The notes below the pieces were generated by a model. The model was not told the DNA's origin and made no database searches. It worked only from the letters and a program-made list of their open reading frames with translations. Positions 6,081-7,323 of a stretch of DNA of 7,323 bases are shown in pieces. The stretch covers positions 1 through 7,323 of the forward strand of contig CAKUIK010000065.1 of assembly GCA_934661005.1 (NCBI GenBank), given 5' to 3'. The stretch's first letter is position 1, and every line of letters begins with the position of its first letter. The DNA is from an uncultured Slackia sp. (GTDB lineage Bacteria > Actinomycetota > Coriobacteriia > Coriobacteriales > Eggerthellaceae). A program made the translations under genes and the position numbers.

Positions 6081-6114
6081 GGCCCCCTTCGGATGCAAAC
6101 ATTCGAAGGGGGCC
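6081..6114. terminator. Strong hairpin between convergent genes, probable two-way terminator
   Basis: Positions 6081-6095 pair with 6100-6114 over 15 pairs (one G-U on the plus strand) around the loop CAAA. It begins 11 bases after the fic stop and lies 15 bases beyond the stop of the opposing protease gene. The plus side has no T-run after the stem. The minus side has a weak one (GTTGGTATTTCTT). The position between convergent genes makes a bidirectional terminator the best reading. Confidence 0.75.
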
Positions 6115-6129
6115 ACACGAAAGCACACG

Positions 6130-6855
6130 CTATTCCCCGCGATTCGCGCGCTCGTTTTCTTCGCGACAAATTTCCTCATACATATCGAGCATCACGCTTT
6201 GCGGAACTTCGCCAAGGAAGTAATCCTCCTCGTCCACCATGCGCGAGCCCTCGATTTCGATATCGATGATGTCGTAGGCGGCATGCGCAAGCGCGACCAC
6301 CAAATAGCTGCCCGTAACCGCGAACGCGACGCACAGCACCAGGGACATCGCCACGCACGCCGACAGCGTGTACCAATCGCGATATTCGTCATGCGCATAC
6401 ACGAAAACGCCGGTGGAAACGAGAATCGCGACAATAACGGCGATTTTAGCGGGAATGAACAGGCCCAGAAGCGCGGCCAGGCCGCCAACCAGCACGAAGC
6501 GGAACACAAGCTCCTCGGCAAAGCCCGCCGCGAACATGCCTGCGAACACGGCGTACGAATCGATGCGAGGAATTTCGCCATTGATGCCTCGGCGACTCTC
6601 GATAATGCTGCGTCGACCCGACGTCGTGCGCGCCGCGACGAATTCGATGGCATGTGCAACAGCGAGCGATATGGCAGTTACAACCACAGCGGCCACGATC
6701 GTGTCGATGGCGGAAAGCTTCATGCACGACAGCGCGATTTCGTGCGCCCAGCCAAAGCCGATAATTGAGCCGAACCAATCGCCCGAAACAATGCCGCTCG
6801 CAAGCATGGATCCGACGACGCCGATAACCAGCAACAGGCACTCCGACGCAAGCAT
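6130..6855 (-). CDS. CPBP family intramembrane glutamic protease (CAAX/Abi type)
   Basis: This is a multi-pass membrane protein with the three motifs of the CPBP (Rce1/CAAX prenyl protease-like) family. They are the EExxxR pair in FAEELVFRF (Glu114, Glu115, Arg119), FxxxH in FVYAH (Phe151, His155), and a final His-x3-Asp in HAAYD (His191, Asp195; Asn or Asp is usual). Hydrophobic segments lie at about 5-20, 50-70, 102-112, 118-150 and 163-190, followed by an acidic cytosolic tail of about 45 residues. Bacterial members cleave membrane-embedded substrates and are linked to bacteriocin self-immunity or stress, but the substrate here cannot be told. The start chosen is the first ATG after the upstream Nudix stop, giving 241 residues. 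No Shine-Dalgarno is seen in front of it, so the start is uncertain. It follows the Nudix gene by 64 bases on the same strand and may be translated from the same transcript. Confidence 0.8.
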   Translation of the reverse strand: MLASECLLLVIGVVGSMLASGIVSGDWFGSIIGFGWAHEIALSCMKLSAIDTIVAAVVVTAISLAVAHAIEFVAARTTSGRRSIIESRRGINGEIPRIDSYAVFAGMFAAGFAEELVFRFVLVGGLAALLGLFIPAKIAVIVAILVSTGVFVYAHDEYRDWYTLSACVAMSLVLCVAFAVTGSYLVVALAHAAYDIIDIEIEGSRMVDEEDYFLGEVPQSVMLDMYEEICREENERANRGE

Positions 6856-6919
6856 ATTCGAAATTAGGCAGTTTTGCTCGCCTCTATCGAGCGGATATTT
6901 TTCTCCGGGGAAAGCCAAC

Positions 6920-7315
6920 TTACGAAAGCACTCCTTCAGCCTCAAGGGCGTCGACAACTTCAATATCGGCGGGCAACCAATCGACCGTGCGCAGGTTCGC
7001 CGCGCCGAGCCACTTCGCCGCCGAATGCTCAAGCAAATGCAAGTGCCCCTCCACGATGGAGCACATGTAGCACCCCATGGACAGATGGAACGTAGGGTAA
7101 TCGTATTCTACCTGGCACACGAACGAATCGACCGAAACCGTCGTTTCGAGCTCTTCGCGAATTTCGCGAACCAACGCCTGCTCAGGGGTTTCGCCTGGCT
7201 CGACTTTGCCACCGGGGAATTCCCACCCGCCAGCGAACTCGCCGTATCCGCGCTGGGTCGCGAACACCTTGCCGTCATGCACAATAACGGCCGCAACAAC
7301 GTTGATTGCCTTCAT
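6920..7315 (-). CDS. Nudix hydrolase, MutT/NudG-like
   Basis: This cytosolic Mg-dependent pyrophosphohydrolase has 131 residues, close to E. coli MutT (129) and NudG (135). The Nudix box starts at Gly36, with GKVEPGE (36-42) and REIREEL (50-56). Metal-binding Glu51, Glu54 and Glu55 are all present. The conserved Gly after the EE pair is Glu57 here, a substitution also seen in other MutT-like proteins. The preceding WEFPGG (31-36) and the late VDWLPADIEVVDAL segment are typical of the MutT/NudG/CTP-pyrophosphatase group, which removes oxidised or non-canonical (d)NTPs. Substrate choice between 8-oxo-dGTP and modified pyrimidine nucleotides cannot be read from the sequence. The ATG at 7315-7313 is preceded by GGGGAG only two bases away, unusually tight, and the window ends eight bases upstream, so the promoter is not visible. 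It is probably the first gene of a unit with the downstream protease. Confidence 0.9.
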   Translation of the reverse strand: MKAINVVAAVIVHDGKVFATQRGYGEFAGGWEFPGGKVEPGETPEQALVREIREELETTVSVDSFVCQVEYDYPTFHLSMGCYMCSIVEGHLHLLEHSAAKWLGAANLRTVDWLPADIEVVDALEAEGVLS

Positions 7316-7323
7316 GGCTCCCC

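Noticed and set aside
6876..6892. Hairpin GCTCG-N7-CGAGC followed on the plus strand by GGATATTTTT
   Set aside because: A five-pair stem with the T-run offset is too weak for a terminator, and no plus-strand gene ends there.
6856..7032. N-terminal extension of the CPBP protease back to 7032
   Set aside because: Most of it overlaps the Nudix coding sequence in another frame and is Arg/Ser/Pro-rich, without membrane character.

Overview
The window looks like chromosome from a moderately high-G+C bacterium. The HtpG and lactaldehyde-reductase sequences suggest a gut actinobacterium of the Coriobacteriia/Eggerthellaceae kind. That assignment is inferred from protein flavour and base composition, not from a marker gene. 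No rRNA, tRNA, CRISPR array, transposase or integrase is visible.

Layout, left to right. (1) Bases 1-836, minus strand: the N-terminal two thirds or so of a CPA1-type Na+/H+ antiporter that runs off the left edge. (2) Bases 837-1144: a spacer with a clear minus-strand terminator for htpG, a 16-bp palindrome, a short tandem repeat and a weak candidate promoter for the antiporter. (3) Bases 1145-3073, minus: htpG (Hsp90). (4) Bases 3074-3459: a divergent control region. It holds a near-consensus sigma-70 promoter for htpG, a CIRCE element (HrcA operator) placed directly at its transcription start, and a 20-bp near-palindrome facing the next gene. (5) Bases 3460-4620, plus: an iron-dependent alcohol dehydrogenase of the FucO (lactaldehyde reductase) type, closed by its own terminator. 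(6) Bases 4674-4821: an AT-rich control region with four half-sites at exact 25-bp spacing. It drives (7) 4822-6069, plus: a self-inhibited (class II) Fic AMP-transferase with a C-terminal winged helix. (8) Bases 6081-6114: a strong hairpin between convergent genes. (9) Bases 6130-6855 and 6920-7315, minus: a probable two-gene unit coding for a Nudix (MutT-like) hydrolase followed by a CPBP intramembrane protease.

Functionally this is a row of mostly independent transcription units: ion homeostasis, protein folding under heat stress, fermentative aldehyde/diol redox, a Fic post-translational modifier, and nucleotide clean-up plus membrane proteolysis. The Fic gene stands out as a possible acquired cassette, with lower G+C, its own AT-rich operator array, and bracketing terminators that share a loop motif. 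The two most useful regulatory observations are the CIRCE site in front of htpG and the phased half-site array in front of fic.
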